Shown: in pieces, positions 8,117 through 15,885 of the stretch
How positions within the stretch are numbered: the first letter of the stretch is position 1
Layout: each line of letters starts with the position of its first letter
NCBI GenBank assembly: GCA_934622035.1
Contig: CAKTVG010000010.1
Coordinates: 1-64,000, forward strand
Source: an uncultured Oscillospiraceae bacterium
GTDB taxonomy: Bacteria; Bacillota; Clostridia; Oscillospirales; Oscillospiraceae
Direction: 5' to 3'
DNA length: 64,000 nt
The notes under the pieces: model-generated
Told to the model about the DNA's origin: nothing
Databases searched by the model: none
The model's input: the letters and a program-made list of their open reading frames with translations, nothing else
Position numbers and translations under genes: made by a program

Positions 8117-9063
8117 GTTTTCTGGCCGTCCTGCTGCTGATGCCAAGAGCGGCGGCGAAGGAGGATTATATCCGCTGGGTGGAATTCAACGTGGGCTATG
8201 CCGCCATGGCGCGGGCGCTGGAGCTGGACATCGCCTCCCAGGGCGAGGAGCAGCCGCGCTCCTGGATCGACCTGCTGGCGCTGGCAGCAACGCACTGCGG
8301 CGGCAAAAATCTCACGCCGAAGGCCGTAAACGCTGCGGAAAAGGAGCTGATGCAGGACCGCTCCCCCGAGGAGTTCCTGGGAGAGCAGTACAAATACTTT
8401 TCCTATTACCGCGAGGCCTACCATGCCGCGCTGGGCGGCCTAGTCGGCCACTATGCCATTGCCGTCCGCAATGCGGAAACCGGCGAGACGGAGTGGGTCC
8501 CTGCCTACGGTCTCAAGGCCTTCTCGCCCATTGCCGCGGGCTACGGCTACGCGCACTATGACGATTTCGGCGCAGGCCGCACCTTCGGCTTCGCCCGCCG
8601 GCACCTGGGCAACGACCTGCTCGGGGCATTGGGCACGCCCATCGTCGCCGTCGAGGGCGGCACCGTGGAAGCCCTCGGCTGGAACCGCTACGGCGGCTGG
8701 CGCATCGGTATCCGTTCGGACGATCGCCTGCGCTATTATTACTACGCTCATCTGCGCAAGGACAACCCTTACGTTTCCGGTCTTCGGGAAGGGCAGCACG
8801 TCAGCGCGGGCGACGTCATCGGCTTCATGGGCAGAACCGGCTACTCCGATACGGAAAACGTCAACAATATTGAAACGGTCCACCTGCATTTCGGCCTGCA
8901 ATTGATTTTTGACGAGAGCCAGAAGGAATGCAATTCCGAAATCTGGATTGATGTCTACAACATCGTCCGCCTGCTTTCCACCCACCGCAGCTCTGTCGTC
9001 TGGAACAAAGAAGCCGGTCAGTGGGAGCGGCTGTATCCCTATCGCGATCTCGACGCCGGTTAA
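8095..9063 (+). CDS. Secreted M23 (LytM-type) peptidase
   Basis: A 322-residue protein with an N-terminal signal peptide (about 1-21), an unassigned region (22-160), and a C-terminal LytM/M23 domain. Metal ligands are visible as His170 and Asp174 in RHLGND, with His219 in YYAHL and His263/His265 in VHLHF. Such enzymes cut peptidoglycan stem or bridge peptides. GTG 8095 is 8 bases after GCGAGG; GTG 8086 overlaps that site. Position after a sigma/anti-sigma pair suggests an envelope-stress function. Its start is buried in a hairpin. The stop overlaps the stop of the convergent HD gene. Confidence 0.82.
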   Translation: MKRRIFFCFLAVLLLMPRAAAKEDYIRWVEFNVGYAAMARALELDIASQGEEQPRSWIDLLALAATHCGGKNLTPKAVNAAEKELMQDRSPEEFLGEQYKYFSYYREAYHAALGGLVGHYAIAVRNAETGETEWVPAYGLKAFSPIAAGYGYAHYDDFGAGRTFGFARRHLGNDLLGALGTPIVAVEGGTVEALGWNRYGGWRIGIRSDDRLRYYYYAHLRKDNPYVSGLREGQHVSAGDVIGFMGRTGYSDTENVNNIETVHLHFGLQLIFDESQKECNSEIWIDVYNIVRLLSTHRSSVVWNKEAGQWERLYPYRDLDAG

Positions 9064-9716
9064 ATCAGCTGCTGCTCGTTGATCATCAGCTTGAATTGCA
9101 GCCCCAGCTTTTCCGCCGCCTTACGGCAGAGGATCATGCGCTGCATGAAGATTTCAAAATAGTCCATGACCGAGCCGTAGTGCGTATCGACGGAGAGCTT
9201 CAGCTTGATGAGCGTCTTTTCCTCGTTGATTTTCAGCACAGACTTCGTAACGGAGTAATTCACGCGGTCGTGAATATCGAAGGATGCCACGTCCCGGTTG
9301 CGGACGCGGCTTCTTCTGACGTCCGCCTTGTCCGCCAGGATCAGCGCCGCAGAAAGCGCATTGACCGGCACGCCGGTGCCCTCGTCGTGGTTGCCGATGG
9401 CACTGACGATGGTCGCGACGTCCTCCGCCGGACAGCCGAGCTGCGTCAGTATTTGAAAAGCCATGACCGCGCCGCTCTGAGAGTGGTCGACGCGGTTGAC
9501 CAGATTACCGATGTCATGCAGATATCCCGCAATCTGCGCCAGCTCCACGGTATGCGCATCATAGCCCAGCGTTTCGAGAATGTAGCGCGCCGTTTCTGCG
9601 ACGTGCGTTACGTGGGCAAAGCTATGCTCCGTATAGCCAAGAGCGACCAGAGACTCGTCCGCCTTCTGAATATAGGCCCGAATGGTTTCATTGGCCGCAA
9701 TTTCCTGAAAAGTCAT
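9060..9716 (-). CDS. HD-domain phosphohydrolase-like protein
   Basis: About 218 residues. The HD motif is visible as the early His residues in HSFAHVTH (31-38), His67-Asp68 in GYLHDIG, and a later GNHDEG and ILADKADV, giving a complete metal-binding HD signature. HD proteins hydrolyse phosphate esters such as nucleotides or cyclic nucleotides; the substrate cannot be read here. The C-terminal 70 residues (about 150-218) are outside the HD core. ATG 9716 has a GGTGG site; a GTG at 9725 is an alternative start. The gene is monocistronic and convergent with the M23 peptidase. Confidence 0.75.
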   Translation of the reverse strand: MTFQEIAANETIRAYIQKADESLVALGYTEHSFAHVTHVAETARYILETLGYDAHTVELAQIAGYLHDIGNLVNRVDHSQSGAVMAFQILTQLGCPAEDVATIVSAIGNHDEGTGVPVNALSAALILADKADVRRSRVRNRDVASFDIHDRVNYSVTKSVLKINEEKTLIKLKLSVDTHYGSVMDYFEIFMQRMILCRKAAEKLGLQFKLMINEQQLI

Positions 9717-9749
9717 ATCGTCCACCGTCTTTTCTTAGAATCTGCCTCT

Positions 9750-9778
9750 AGGATAGCACAATTCCCCGCAAAAAACAA
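9750..9778 (-). promoter_or_regulatory. Promoter of the HD gene
   Basis: Minus-strand TTGTTT (9773-9778) and TATCCT (9750-9755), 17-base spacer, about 35 bases before ATG 9716. Confidence 0.5.
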
Positions 9779-9837
9779 GGTGGGGTGCGTCGTAAAATTC
9801 CTGTAAACCCCTCGCCGGAAAAAGTTTCACTTTCCCC

Positions 9838-9866
9838 TTGACAGCCGCGCCCTTCTATGCTATCAT
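9838..9866 (+). promoter_or_regulatory. Promoter of the amino-acid ABC operon
   Basis: Consensus TTGACA (9838-9843) and TATCAT (9861-9866) with a 17-base spacer, about 55 bases before ATG 9921. Confidence 0.8.
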
Positions 9867-9881
9867 GTGTTTACTTTAATT

Positions 9882-9897
9882 CGCTAATGAATTAGCG
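9882..9897 (+). promoter_or_regulatory. Palindromic operator candidate
   Basis: A perfect 7-base inverted repeat, CGCTAAT/ATTAGCG with two bases between, starts 15 bases after the -10 box, where a bound repressor would block elongation or initiation. The regulator is not identifiable from the window. Confidence 0.45.
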
Positions 9898-9920
9898 TAC
9901 TAAAATTCGAGGTGGATAAT

Positions 9921-10700
9921 ATGAAACGATTTCTGCTCTGCGCTCTGGCGCTGCTTCTTGTATTGCTTTCCGGCTGCGGCAAGACAGCCACCGGCAGCGA
10001 CGCCGAATATGTGAAGGACAAGGGCACGCTTGTCGTCGGCGTCACCGTCTTCGAACCGATGGACTATCAGGATGAGAACGGCCAATGGCTCGGCTTTGAC
10101 GCCGAGCTGGCCCGCGCCTTCGCCGAATTTCTCGGTGTGCAGGCAGAATTCCAGATCATCGACTGGAACAGCAAGGTGTTCGAGCTGAACGGCAAAACCA
10201 TCGACGTTGTCTGGAACGGCATGACTCTGACGCAGGACGTGCTTTCCGCGATGGCCTGCTCGGACGCCTACTGCGCCAACGCGCAGATCGTCGTCCTGCC
10301 GCAGGAAAAGACCGCGCAGTACGGTACCATCGAAAGCCTGAAGGAACTGACCTTCGCCGTCGAGACCGGCTCCGCCGGCAAGGAGGCCGCCGAGGCTGAG
10401 GGGCTGACCTATGTTGAGGTGGAAGATCAGTCCACCGCTCTGCTTGAGGTCAGCGCCGGAACGGCGGACGCCGCCATCATTGACTCCCTCATGGCAGGCG
10501 CCATGACCGGCGAGGGCACGAGCTACGCCGGTCTTGTCTGCACGCTGCGTCTGACCAGCGAGGAATACGGCGTCGGCTTCCGCAAGGGTTCTGATCTTCC
10601 CGCGCTTTTGAACGATTTTCTCCGGGAGCAGAAGGCCAGCGGCGCGCTTGAGGCTCTGGCGCAGCGCTACGGCGTGCAGGAAGCTCTGCTTCAGGATTAA
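9921..10700 (+). CDS. Amino-acid ABC transporter binding lipoprotein
   Basis: A 259-residue family 3 solute-binding protein. A lipoprotein signal ends in LLSGC (Cys18). The mature part begins with the family pattern KGTLVVGVTVFEPMDY and contains GFDAELARAFAEFLG, FAVETGSAGKEAAE and YGVGFRKG. It should capture a polar amino acid outside the membrane and deliver it to the permease encoded three bases downstream. The ligand cannot be told from motifs alone. ATG 9921 follows a GAGGTGG ribosome site, and a consensus promoter and a palindrome lie upstream. Confidence 0.88.
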   Translation: MKRFLLCALALLLVLLSGCGKTATGSDAEYVKDKGTLVVGVTVFEPMDYQDENGQWLGFDAELARAFAEFLGVQAEFQIIDWNSKVFELNGKTIDVVWNGMTLTQDVLSAMACSDAYCANAQIVVLPQEKTAQYGTIESLKELTFAVETGSAGKEAAEAEGLTYVEVEDQSTALLEVSAGTADAAIIDSLMAGAMTGEGTSYAGLVCTLRLTSEEYGVGFRKGSDLPALLNDFLREQKASGALEALAQRYGVQEALLQD

Positions 10701-10703
10701 GCG

Positions 10704-11453
10704 ATGGCTGCCACGGTTTTTCAGGCGCTGAACGCCGGGTTTTTGCAGACGCTGAAGCTCTTTTTCGTCACGCTGCTCGGCGCTCTGCCACTCGGTTTGC
10801 TGCTTTGCTTCGGCTCCATGAGCACTTGGGCGCCCCTGCGCCGCCTGACGCAGCGCGCGTTGAAGGGGCGGACGCCAGGGCGGACCGCACTCCTGCTGCT
10901 CGAATTCAGGCCGGTTTCTCTGCTGGTGCGCCTGTTGGTCTGGGTTGTGCGCGGCACGCCCCTGATGCTCCAGCTCATCATTCTCTTTTACATCCCCGGC
11001 GCGCTCTCCGACGGGAAAAGCCCCTGGCCCGCGGGCGACAGCGGCCGCTTTCTTGCCTCCGCCATTGCCTTCATTCTGAATTATGCCTGCTATTTTTCCG
11101 AGATCTACCGCGGCGGCATTCAGGGCGTCCCTGCGGGACAGCAGGAGGCCGGACTTGTCCTCGGCATGACGAAGCGGCAGATTTTCTTCAAGGTAACGCT
11201 GCTGCAAATGGTCAAGCGCATTGTCCCGCCGATCTCCAACGAGGTCATCACCCTGGTGAAGGACACTGCCATTGCGCGCGTGATCTCCCTTCAGGAGGTC
11301 ATCTGGGCGGGCTACTCCTTTCTGAAGGGCTCGCACGGCTACTCGGGTCTTCTGTGGCCGCTCTTCTGCACCGGGCTTTACTACCTGATTTTTAACGGCA
11401 TCGTCACCCTTGCCCTGGGCAAGCTGGAAAAGAAGCTGGACTATTTCCGCTGA
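10704..11453 (+). CDS. Amino-acid ABC transporter permease
   Basis: A 249-residue HisM/GlnP-type inner-membrane permease. It shows the N-terminal GFLQTLKLFFVTLLGALPLG, WVVRGTPLMLQL and the EAA loop EAGLVLGMTKRQIFFKV that contacts the ATPase. The loop between helices 1 and 2 (about residues 35-70) is longer and more basic than in many homologues. Second gene of the importer operon, three bases after the binding protein stop. Confidence 0.88.
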   Translation: MAATVFQALNAGFLQTLKLFFVTLLGALPLGLLLCFGSMSTWAPLRRLTQRALKGRTPGRTALLLLEFRPVSLLVRLLVWVVRGTPLMLQLIILFYIPGALSDGKSPWPAGDSGRFLASAIAFILNYACYFSEIYRGGIQGVPAGQQEAGLVLGMTKRQIFFKVTLLQMVKRIVPPISNEVITLVKDTAIARVISLQEVIWAGYSFLKGSHGYSGLLWPLFCTGLYYLIFNGIVTLALGKLEKKLDYFR

Positions 11454-11464
11454 GGAGGCGCAGT

Positions 11465-12190
11465 ATGGCATTTCTTGAAGTACGGAACCTGCAAAAGCAC
11501 TTCGGCGCTGCCGAGGTGCTGAAGCACGTCAGCTTTTCCATGGAGCAGGGAACGATTCTGACCATTCTCGGCAACTCCGGCAGCGGCAAGACGACCCTGC
11601 TGCGCTGCCTGAACGCGCTGGAAGCGCCGGACGGCGGTGAGATTCTGGTCAACGGCGTCCCGCAGTCCGGCAGCACTGCGGTGCGCAGCTTTGGTCTGGT
11701 GTTTCAGAATTTCAATCTCTTTCCGCAGTACACTGCGCTGAAAAACGTTACTCTTGCTCCCCTGCTTGCCGCAAAATCCGGTCTGGATTCCCGGACGCCC
11801 GCGCAGATCACGCAGGAGGCGCAGACACTGCTCGAGCAGGTCGGCCTGCGCGAAAAAAGCGGCAATTATCCGCACCAGCTCTCCGGCGGACAGCAGCAGC
11901 GCGTTGCCATTGCGCGGGCGCTGGCCATGCGGCCGGACATTCTCTGCTTTGACGAGCCGACGAGTGCCCTCGACCCCGCGCTCACCGGCGAGGTGCTGCG
12001 CACGCTGCTTGCGCTGCGCAATGCGGGGCGGACCATGATCGTTGTGACGCACGAGATGCGCTTTGCCGAGCGGATTTCCGACCACATCGTCTTTCTGGCA
12101 GACGGCGAGGTTGTGGAGGAAGGTACACCACAGGCGCTGTTTTCCGCGCCGAAGCACCCCCTCACCCGCGCGTTTCTATCTGAGGCGTAA
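11465..12190 (+). CDS. Amino-acid ABC transporter ATPase
   Basis: A 241-residue ATPase of the polar amino-acid uptake (GlnQ/HisP) group. Walker A is GNSGSGKTT (about 35-43), the Q-loop is GLVFQNFNLF, the signature is LSGGQQQR and Walker B is ILCFDEPTSALD. It powers the importer encoded by the two genes before it. A GAGGAGG-type site precedes ATG 11465. A hairpin follows the stop, closing the operon. Confidence 0.92.
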   Translation: MAFLEVRNLQKHFGAAEVLKHVSFSMEQGTILTILGNSGSGKTTLLRCLNALEAPDGGEILVNGVPQSGSTAVRSFGLVFQNFNLFPQYTALKNVTLAPLLAAKSGLDSRTPAQITQEAQTLLEQVGLREKSGNYPHQLSGGQQQRVAIARALAMRPDILCFDEPTSALDPALTGEVLRTLLALRNAGRTMIVVTHEMRFAERISDHIVFLADGEVVEEGTPQALFSAPKHPLTRAFLSEA

Positions 12191-12200
12191 AGCGCGGAAA

Positions 12201-12237
12201 GCCCGTATCGGACAATTGTCCGGTACGGGCTGTTTGC
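12201..12237 (+). terminator. Hairpin after the ABC operon
   Basis: A near-perfect 15-base-arm palindrome (12201-12215 with 12216-12230, one T:G pair), followed by a weak TGTTTG run. A plausible but weak terminator. Confidence 0.45.
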
Positions 12238-12260
12238 ATCAAATCGAATTCCCCTGCGAG

Positions 12261-12848
12261 TTAAATGACCCGGAAATCATTCGGATCGCTGCTCTGATTG
12301 TTAGACATCGACGAGACGGCCGCCGCGGCGCTCCAGAAGGCAGCTGCTTCCGCCGCATTTGCGGCACGCCTTCCCTGTGCCGCCGCTTCCTCCGCCGCCT
12401 CTCTCTGTGCGATGGCCTGCTGCCGCATTTCGCTGCGGTAGGCCTCGGTTTCCATATCGCGCCGATGCTCCCGCAGCTCCTGCTCCAGCAGGTTGACGGC
12501 ATCGCGCAGATCGCGCACCCTGCCATGCTGGAAATATCCAAGAATCGTCCCGGCATAAGGCAGATAGTCCGCGTGAAGGATGCGCCGCAGCTTCGCATTC
12601 TGATATCTGTTATACAACTCGCCGCCCTCGCGCATCACCGTATCCAGCTTCCGCTGGAGCACCGGAAGCGTGCTTTCCTTTTCCTTCTTCCAGTTTTCAT
12701 ATTTCATTCCCGCCTCGACAAACCTGGCACAGGCCTGAGCGTTCTTTTTCTTATAAACGAAAATCGTAACGATCAGCGCGGGGACAGCGGCGCTCAGGAT
12801 CAGAAAAAGCCTCTGGGCTCCACGACCTTCCATTCCAGGATCACGCAA
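12261..12848 (-). CDS. Membrane-anchored coiled-coil protein, unknown
   Basis: Up to 195 residues: one hydrophobic helix near the N-terminus (about 13-31), then a long charged region with Glu/Arg/Lys/Ala heptad character (about 45-170) likely to form coiled coil, and a polar tail rich in Ser, Asn and Asp. I do not recognise the family. It overlaps the gene upstream by 49 bases if ATG 12848 is used; the in-frame ATG at 12833 shortens that. Both genes have the same plan of one membrane helix plus coiled coil, so they may form one membrane complex. Confidence 0.55.
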   Translation of the reverse strand: MRDPGMEGRGAQRLFLILSAAVPALIVTIFVYKKKNAQACARFVEAGMKYENWKKEKESTLPVLQRKLDTVMREGGELYNRYQNAKLRRILHADYLPYAGTILGYFQHGRVRDLRDAVNLLEQELREHRRDMETEAYRSEMRQQAIAQREAAEEAAAQGRRAANAAEAAAFWSAAAAVSSMSNNQSSDPNDFRVI

Positions 12849-13063
12849 AAAGCAAACGCAATGAGCGCGAAAATTCCGAAGAATTCAAAAAACAAACGGG
12901 TTTTCGAGGGTTTTTCCGGCACCGGCGGCTTCTTTGGCGTCTGATAATACCGAATTTGCTTGTCCAGCTTGTTCTTCTCCTCAAGCTTCTTCGCCAGCTG
13001 CTGATCGAGCAGAGCGTAATCCTTCAATGCCTGCTCTACTTCCTGATTGGTCAACTTCCGCAT
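12800..13063 (-). CDS. Small coiled-coil membrane protein, unknown
   Basis: An 87-residue protein. The N-terminal half is charged and heptad-like (LTNQEVEQAL, LAKKLEEKNKLDKQI), followed by a Pro/Lys-rich linker and one membrane helix (about 58-78). The start at 13063 is chosen because the promoter at 13088-13116 should begin transcription near 13080, downstream of the ATG at 13099. AAAGGGGG lies directly before 13063. No family recognised. It is the first gene of a two-gene unit with 12261-12848. Confidence 0.5.
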   Translation of the reverse strand: MRKLTNQEVEQALKDYALLDQQLAKKLEEKNKLDKQIRYYQTPKKPPVPEKPSKTRLFFEFFGIFALIAFAFCVILEWKVVEPRGFF

Positions 13064-13087
13064 CCCCCTTTGACAGTTCCTGCTACA

Positions 13088-13116
13088 ACTATACCACAAA
13101 GCCGCAAATCCATCAA
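13088..13116 (-). promoter_or_regulatory. Promoter of the two coiled-coil genes
   Basis: Minus-strand TTGATG (13111-13116) and TATAGT (13088-13093), 17-base spacer. It fixes the start of the downstream gene at 13063. Confidence 0.6.
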
Positions 13117-13131
13117 CAAGTTTTGTGAAAA

Positions 13132-13171
13132 AGCCGAGAGCCAGCCGCCGGCAACGCCGGCGGCTGGCTCT
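13132..13171 (-). terminator. Intrinsic terminator of the rpsO-pnp operon
   Basis: A perfect 16-base stem (13137-13152 with 13156-13171, 3-base loop) directly after pnp on the minus strand, followed by CGGCTTTTTC. Confidence 0.85.
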
Positions 13172-13182
13172 ATCATTTTGAA

Positions 13183-15309
13183 TTACTTCTCGGACTCTGC
13201 AATTTCCTTCAGTGCATCCTTGCGGCTGAAGTTCGCGCGGCCCTTCTCGTCGAAGCCCATGAACTTGACCCAGGTCATGTCGCCGATGTTCAGAACATCC
13301 TCGACCTTCTCGACGCGGCGGTTCTCCAGCTTGGAGATGTGAACCATGCCATCGTGACCCGGAGCGATTTCGACGAAGGCGCCGATCGGCAGGATACGCA
13401 CGACCTTGCCATAGTACAGCGCGCCGACCTCGGGAACGAAGCAGATGTCGTCTATCATCTTCTTGGCGGCGTAGCCCGCGGCGGAATCGACCGCAGCGAT
13501 GAAGACGTTGCCGTCGTCGTCGATATCGACCTTTGCGCCGGTGTCCGCGCAGATCTTCTGGATGGTCTTGCCGCCGGAGCCGATGACTTCGCGGATCTTA
13601 TCGACCGGGATCTGCATGGAGATCATCTTGGGCGCATACTCGGAAACCTCGGCGCGCGGCTCGGCGATGCAAGGCAGCATGACCTTCTCGAGGATCTCGA
13701 GGCGGGCCTTGCGGCAGCGCTCGAGCGCATCGGCAATGATTTCCATCGTCAGGCCCTTGTTCTTCAGGTCCATCTGGATGGCGGTGACGCCCTCGGTCGT
13801 ACCGGCGACCTTGAAGTCCATCTCGCCGTGGAAGTCCTCCACGCCCTGGATGTCCGTGAAGGTACGCCATTCACCGGTCTCCTGGTCGGAGATCAGGCCG
13901 CAGGAGATGCCCGCGACCGGGCGCTTGATGGGAACGCCCGCGTCCATCAGTGCCAGCGTGGAACCGCAGATGGAGCCCTGGGAGGTGGAGCCGTTGGAGG
14001 ACAGAACCTCGGAGACGACGCGGATGGCATAGGGGAATTCCTCAACGCTGGGCAGCACGGGAACCAGAGCCTTTTCGGCAAGGGAGCCGTGGCCGATCTC
14101 GCGGCGGGAGGTGGAGCGGGCAGCTCTTGCCTCGCCGGTGGAGAAGGACGGGAAATTGTAGTGGTGGATATAGCGCTTGGTGTCTTCCTGATAGATGGTG
14201 TCCAGCTTCTGCGCGGCAGACAGGGTATTCAGGGTGCAGATGGACAGAACCTGCGTCTGGCCTCTTGCGAACAGGCCGGAGCCGTGCACACGCGGCAGAA
14301 CGCCGACCTCGGCGTCCAGCGGACGGATCTCGTCCATCTGACGGCCGTCAACGCGCTTGCCGGCCAGCAGCCACTTCTTGACGATCTTCTTCTGCATCTT
14401 GTACAGGCAGACGTCGATGTTGATGTCGAAGTCCTCATACTTCTCGGCAAACTTCTCGGCGAAGTCGCGGCGGGCAGCGGTCAGGCGCTCCTCGCGGACA
14501 TTTTTGTCGTCGGTATCAAGGGCATACTCGATCTGATCCATGCCATAAGCGCACAGATCGTCGAGCAGCTCGTGGTTGACGGCGGCCTTCTCGAAGGTGA
14601 ACTTCGGCTTGCCGATCGTCTCGACGATGGTATTGATGAACTTGACGACCTCCATGTTCGTCTCGTGGGCAATGCGGATGCACTCATAGACGATGTTCTC
14701 CGGCGCTTCCTTGGCCTCGGTCTCGATCATGACGACCTTCTCGAAGGTGGAGGCGATGCAGACGAAGCAGTCGGCAGCGTTGCGCTGATCGGTGGAGGGG
14801 TTGACGACATATTCGCCGCCCACATAGGCAACATTGGTGGTGGCAATCGGGCCGTTCCAGGGCACATCGGAGCAGGCGACGGAGATGGAGGCGCCGAGAG
14901 ACGCAACGACCTCTACGGGGTTGTCATAGTCGTTGGCAAGAACGGTGCAGGTCACGACGACGTCGTTGCGCAGCTCATCGTCAAAGAGCGGGCGCATCGG
15001 GCGGTCGATGATGCGGCTGTTCAGGATGCCGCGCTCGGAGGGCTTGCCCTCGCGGCGGTTGAAGCTGCCGGGGATACGGCCGACGGCGTACATTCTCTCC
15101 TCAAACTCGATGGTCAGGGGGAAGTAGTCGATGCCGGGCTTGGGATCGGGGGAGCAGGTGACGGTGGTCAGAACCACGGTGTCGCCATAGCGGCAGATGC
15201 ACTCGGCATCGGCCAGTTCTGCAACCTTACCGGTCTCGACGGTGAAGGGGCGGCCGCCGATGGTCGTCTCAAACACATGATGATTCGGGTACTGTTTTCT
15301 GGTAATCAT
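13183..15309 (-). CDS. pnp: Polyribonucleotide nucleotidyltransferase
   Basis: A 708-residue PNPase, the usual length. It degrades RNA 3' to 5' by phosphorolysis and is a core exoribonuclease. Two RNase PH-like domains are visible: GSFNRREGKPSERGILNSR in the first, and in the second RAARSTSRREIGHG and LMDAGVPIKRPVAGI. A KH domain (IREVIGSGGKTIQKIC) and a C-terminal S1 domain (GKVVRILPIGAFVEIAPGHDGMVHIS) follow. ATG 15309 lies 8 bases after GGAGG; the open frame extends upstream through the structured intergenic region but has no other good start. It is cotranscribed with rpsO. Confidence 0.96.
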   Translation of the reverse strand: MITRKQYPNHHVFETTIGGRPFTVETGKVAELADAECICRYGDTVVLTTVTCSPDPKPGIDYFPLTIEFEERMYAVGRIPGSFNRREGKPSERGILNSRIIDRPMRPLFDDELRNDVVVTCTVLANDYDNPVEVVASLGASISVACSDVPWNGPIATTNVAYVGGEYVVNPSTDQRNAADCFVCIASTFEKVVMIETEAKEAPENIVYECIRIAHETNMEVVKFINTIVETIGKPKFTFEKAAVNHELLDDLCAYGMDQIEYALDTDDKNVREERLTAARRDFAEKFAEKYEDFDINIDVCLYKMQKKIVKKWLLAGKRVDGRQMDEIRPLDAEVGVLPRVHGSGLFARGQTQVLSICTLNTLSAAQKLDTIYQEDTKRYIHHYNFPSFSTGEARAARSTSRREIGHGSLAEKALVPVLPSVEEFPYAIRVVSEVLSSNGSTSQGSICGSTLALMDAGVPIKRPVAGISCGLISDQETGEWRTFTDIQGVEDFHGEMDFKVAGTTEGVTAIQMDLKNKGLTMEIIADALERCRKARLEILEKVMLPCIAEPRAEVSEYAPKMISMQIPVDKIREVIGSGGKTIQKICADTGAKVDIDDDGNVFIAAVDSAAGYAAKKMIDDICFVPEVGALYYGKVVRILPIGAFVEIAPGHDGMVHISKLENRRVEKVEDVLNIGDMTWVKFMGFDEKGRANFSRKDALKEIAESEK

Positions 15310-15338
15310 GGGTAAAACCTCCATTATTTTAAATTTCA

Positions 15339-15408
15339 CGGGAGGTTTTAGCACTTGAAACCGCTGCCGATGCTCAGCGGCGCTTTCAACTGCTAAACGG
15401 CACTCCCG
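15339..15408 (-). promoter_or_regulatory. Long hairpin in the pnp leader
   Basis: A nested inverted repeat lies 30 bases before pnp: 15347-15360 pairs with 15384-15397 (13 of 14), an inner stem 15361-15366 pairs with 15375-15380, and an outer arm 15339-15344 pairs with 15403-15408. In Escherichia coli a comparable hairpin upstream of pnp is cut by RNase III and lets PNPase control its own mRNA. By analogy this could be an RNase III autoregulation site; that is inference. Confidence 0.6.
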
Positions 15409-15431
15409 CGGCGGGGACGGGGATTTGCGAA

Positions 15432-15457
15432 AATGGGCGACCGCGGGGCCGCCCATT
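15432..15457 (-). terminator. Intercistronic hairpin between rpsO and pnp
   Basis: An 8-base stem (15432-15439 with 15450-15457) starts ten bases after the rpsO stop and is followed on the minus strand by TTTTCG only. It is at most a partial terminator; it may set the rpsO to pnp ratio or protect the rpsO 3' end. Confidence 0.45.
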
Positions 15458-15467
15458 CAGTGCGATA

Positions 15468-15734
15468 TTACTTGCGGATACCCAGCTTGGCAATGATGGC
15501 ACGATAGCGGTTGATGTCCTTCTTTGCCAGATAGTCCAGCAGGCTGCGGCGCTTGCCGACCATCATGAGAAGGCCGCGGCGGGAATGATTGTCATGCTTG
15601 TGCTCGCGCAGGTGCTCGTTCAGTTCGTTGATACGAGCGGTGAGGATGGCGATCTGAACCTCGGGGGAACCGGTGTCGCCCTCGTGGGTCGCGTACTCAG
15701 TGATAATCGCGGTCTTTTTTTCCTTCTGAATCAT
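15468..15734 (-). CDS. rpsO: 30S ribosomal protein S15
   Basis: An 88-residue S15, the standard length, which binds the central domain of 16S rRNA early in 30S assembly. Family motifs are all present: [32 protein letters not shown] and [12 protein letters not shown] 15734 follows AAAGGTGG. It is the first gene of the rpsO-pnp operon and carries a structured leader, as expected for a gene that S15 often controls by feedback. Confidence 0.97.
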   Translation of the reverse strand: MIQKEKKTAIITEYATHEGDTGSPEVQIAILTARINELNEHLREHKHDNHSRRGLLMMVGKRRSLLDYLAKKDINRYRAIIAKLGIRK

Positions 15735-15850
15735 GGTTGTTTTCCACCTTTCGAAAAATTGTCCTCCGGCTAAGTTTGGGACGGCGGAATCCTCCGTTTC
15801 GGAGGGGTCTCCCGGAACTGAGCACGGGGATGCCGCTGGCAGCCGCCAGC
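15735..15850 (-). promoter_or_regulatory. Structured rpsO leader, candidate S15 autoregulatory RNA
   Basis: The roughly 115-base leader holds two clear hairpins: 15835-15840 with 15845-15850, and 15791-15796 with 15800-15805, plus a GC-rich linker before the ribosome site. S15 leaders of several bacterial groups fold into different structures that mimic the 16S site. The position fits such a role; I cannot match it to a named class by eye. Confidence 0.45.
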
Positions 15851-15856
15851 CGTTCT

Positions 15857-15885
15857 ATAGTAGCATAAACTCACGGAAAAGTAAA
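15857..15885 (-). promoter_or_regulatory. Promoter of rpsO-pnp
   Basis: Minus-strand TTTACT (15880-15885) and TACTAT (15857-15862), 17-base spacer. It overlaps the 3' end of the ogt gene, so rpsO can be transcribed apart from the genes upstream. Confidence 0.5.

Noticed and set aside
9780..9920. T-box riboswitch before the amino-acid ABC operon
   Set aside because: The predicted leader is only about 50 bases, has no T-box motif and no terminator; only a simple palindrome is there.
13339..15315. A 658-codon open frame on the plus strand opposite pnp
   Set aside because: It mirrors the codon pattern of pnp in a G+C-rich gene and has no ribosome site or recognisable protein domain. PNPase on the other strand is certain.
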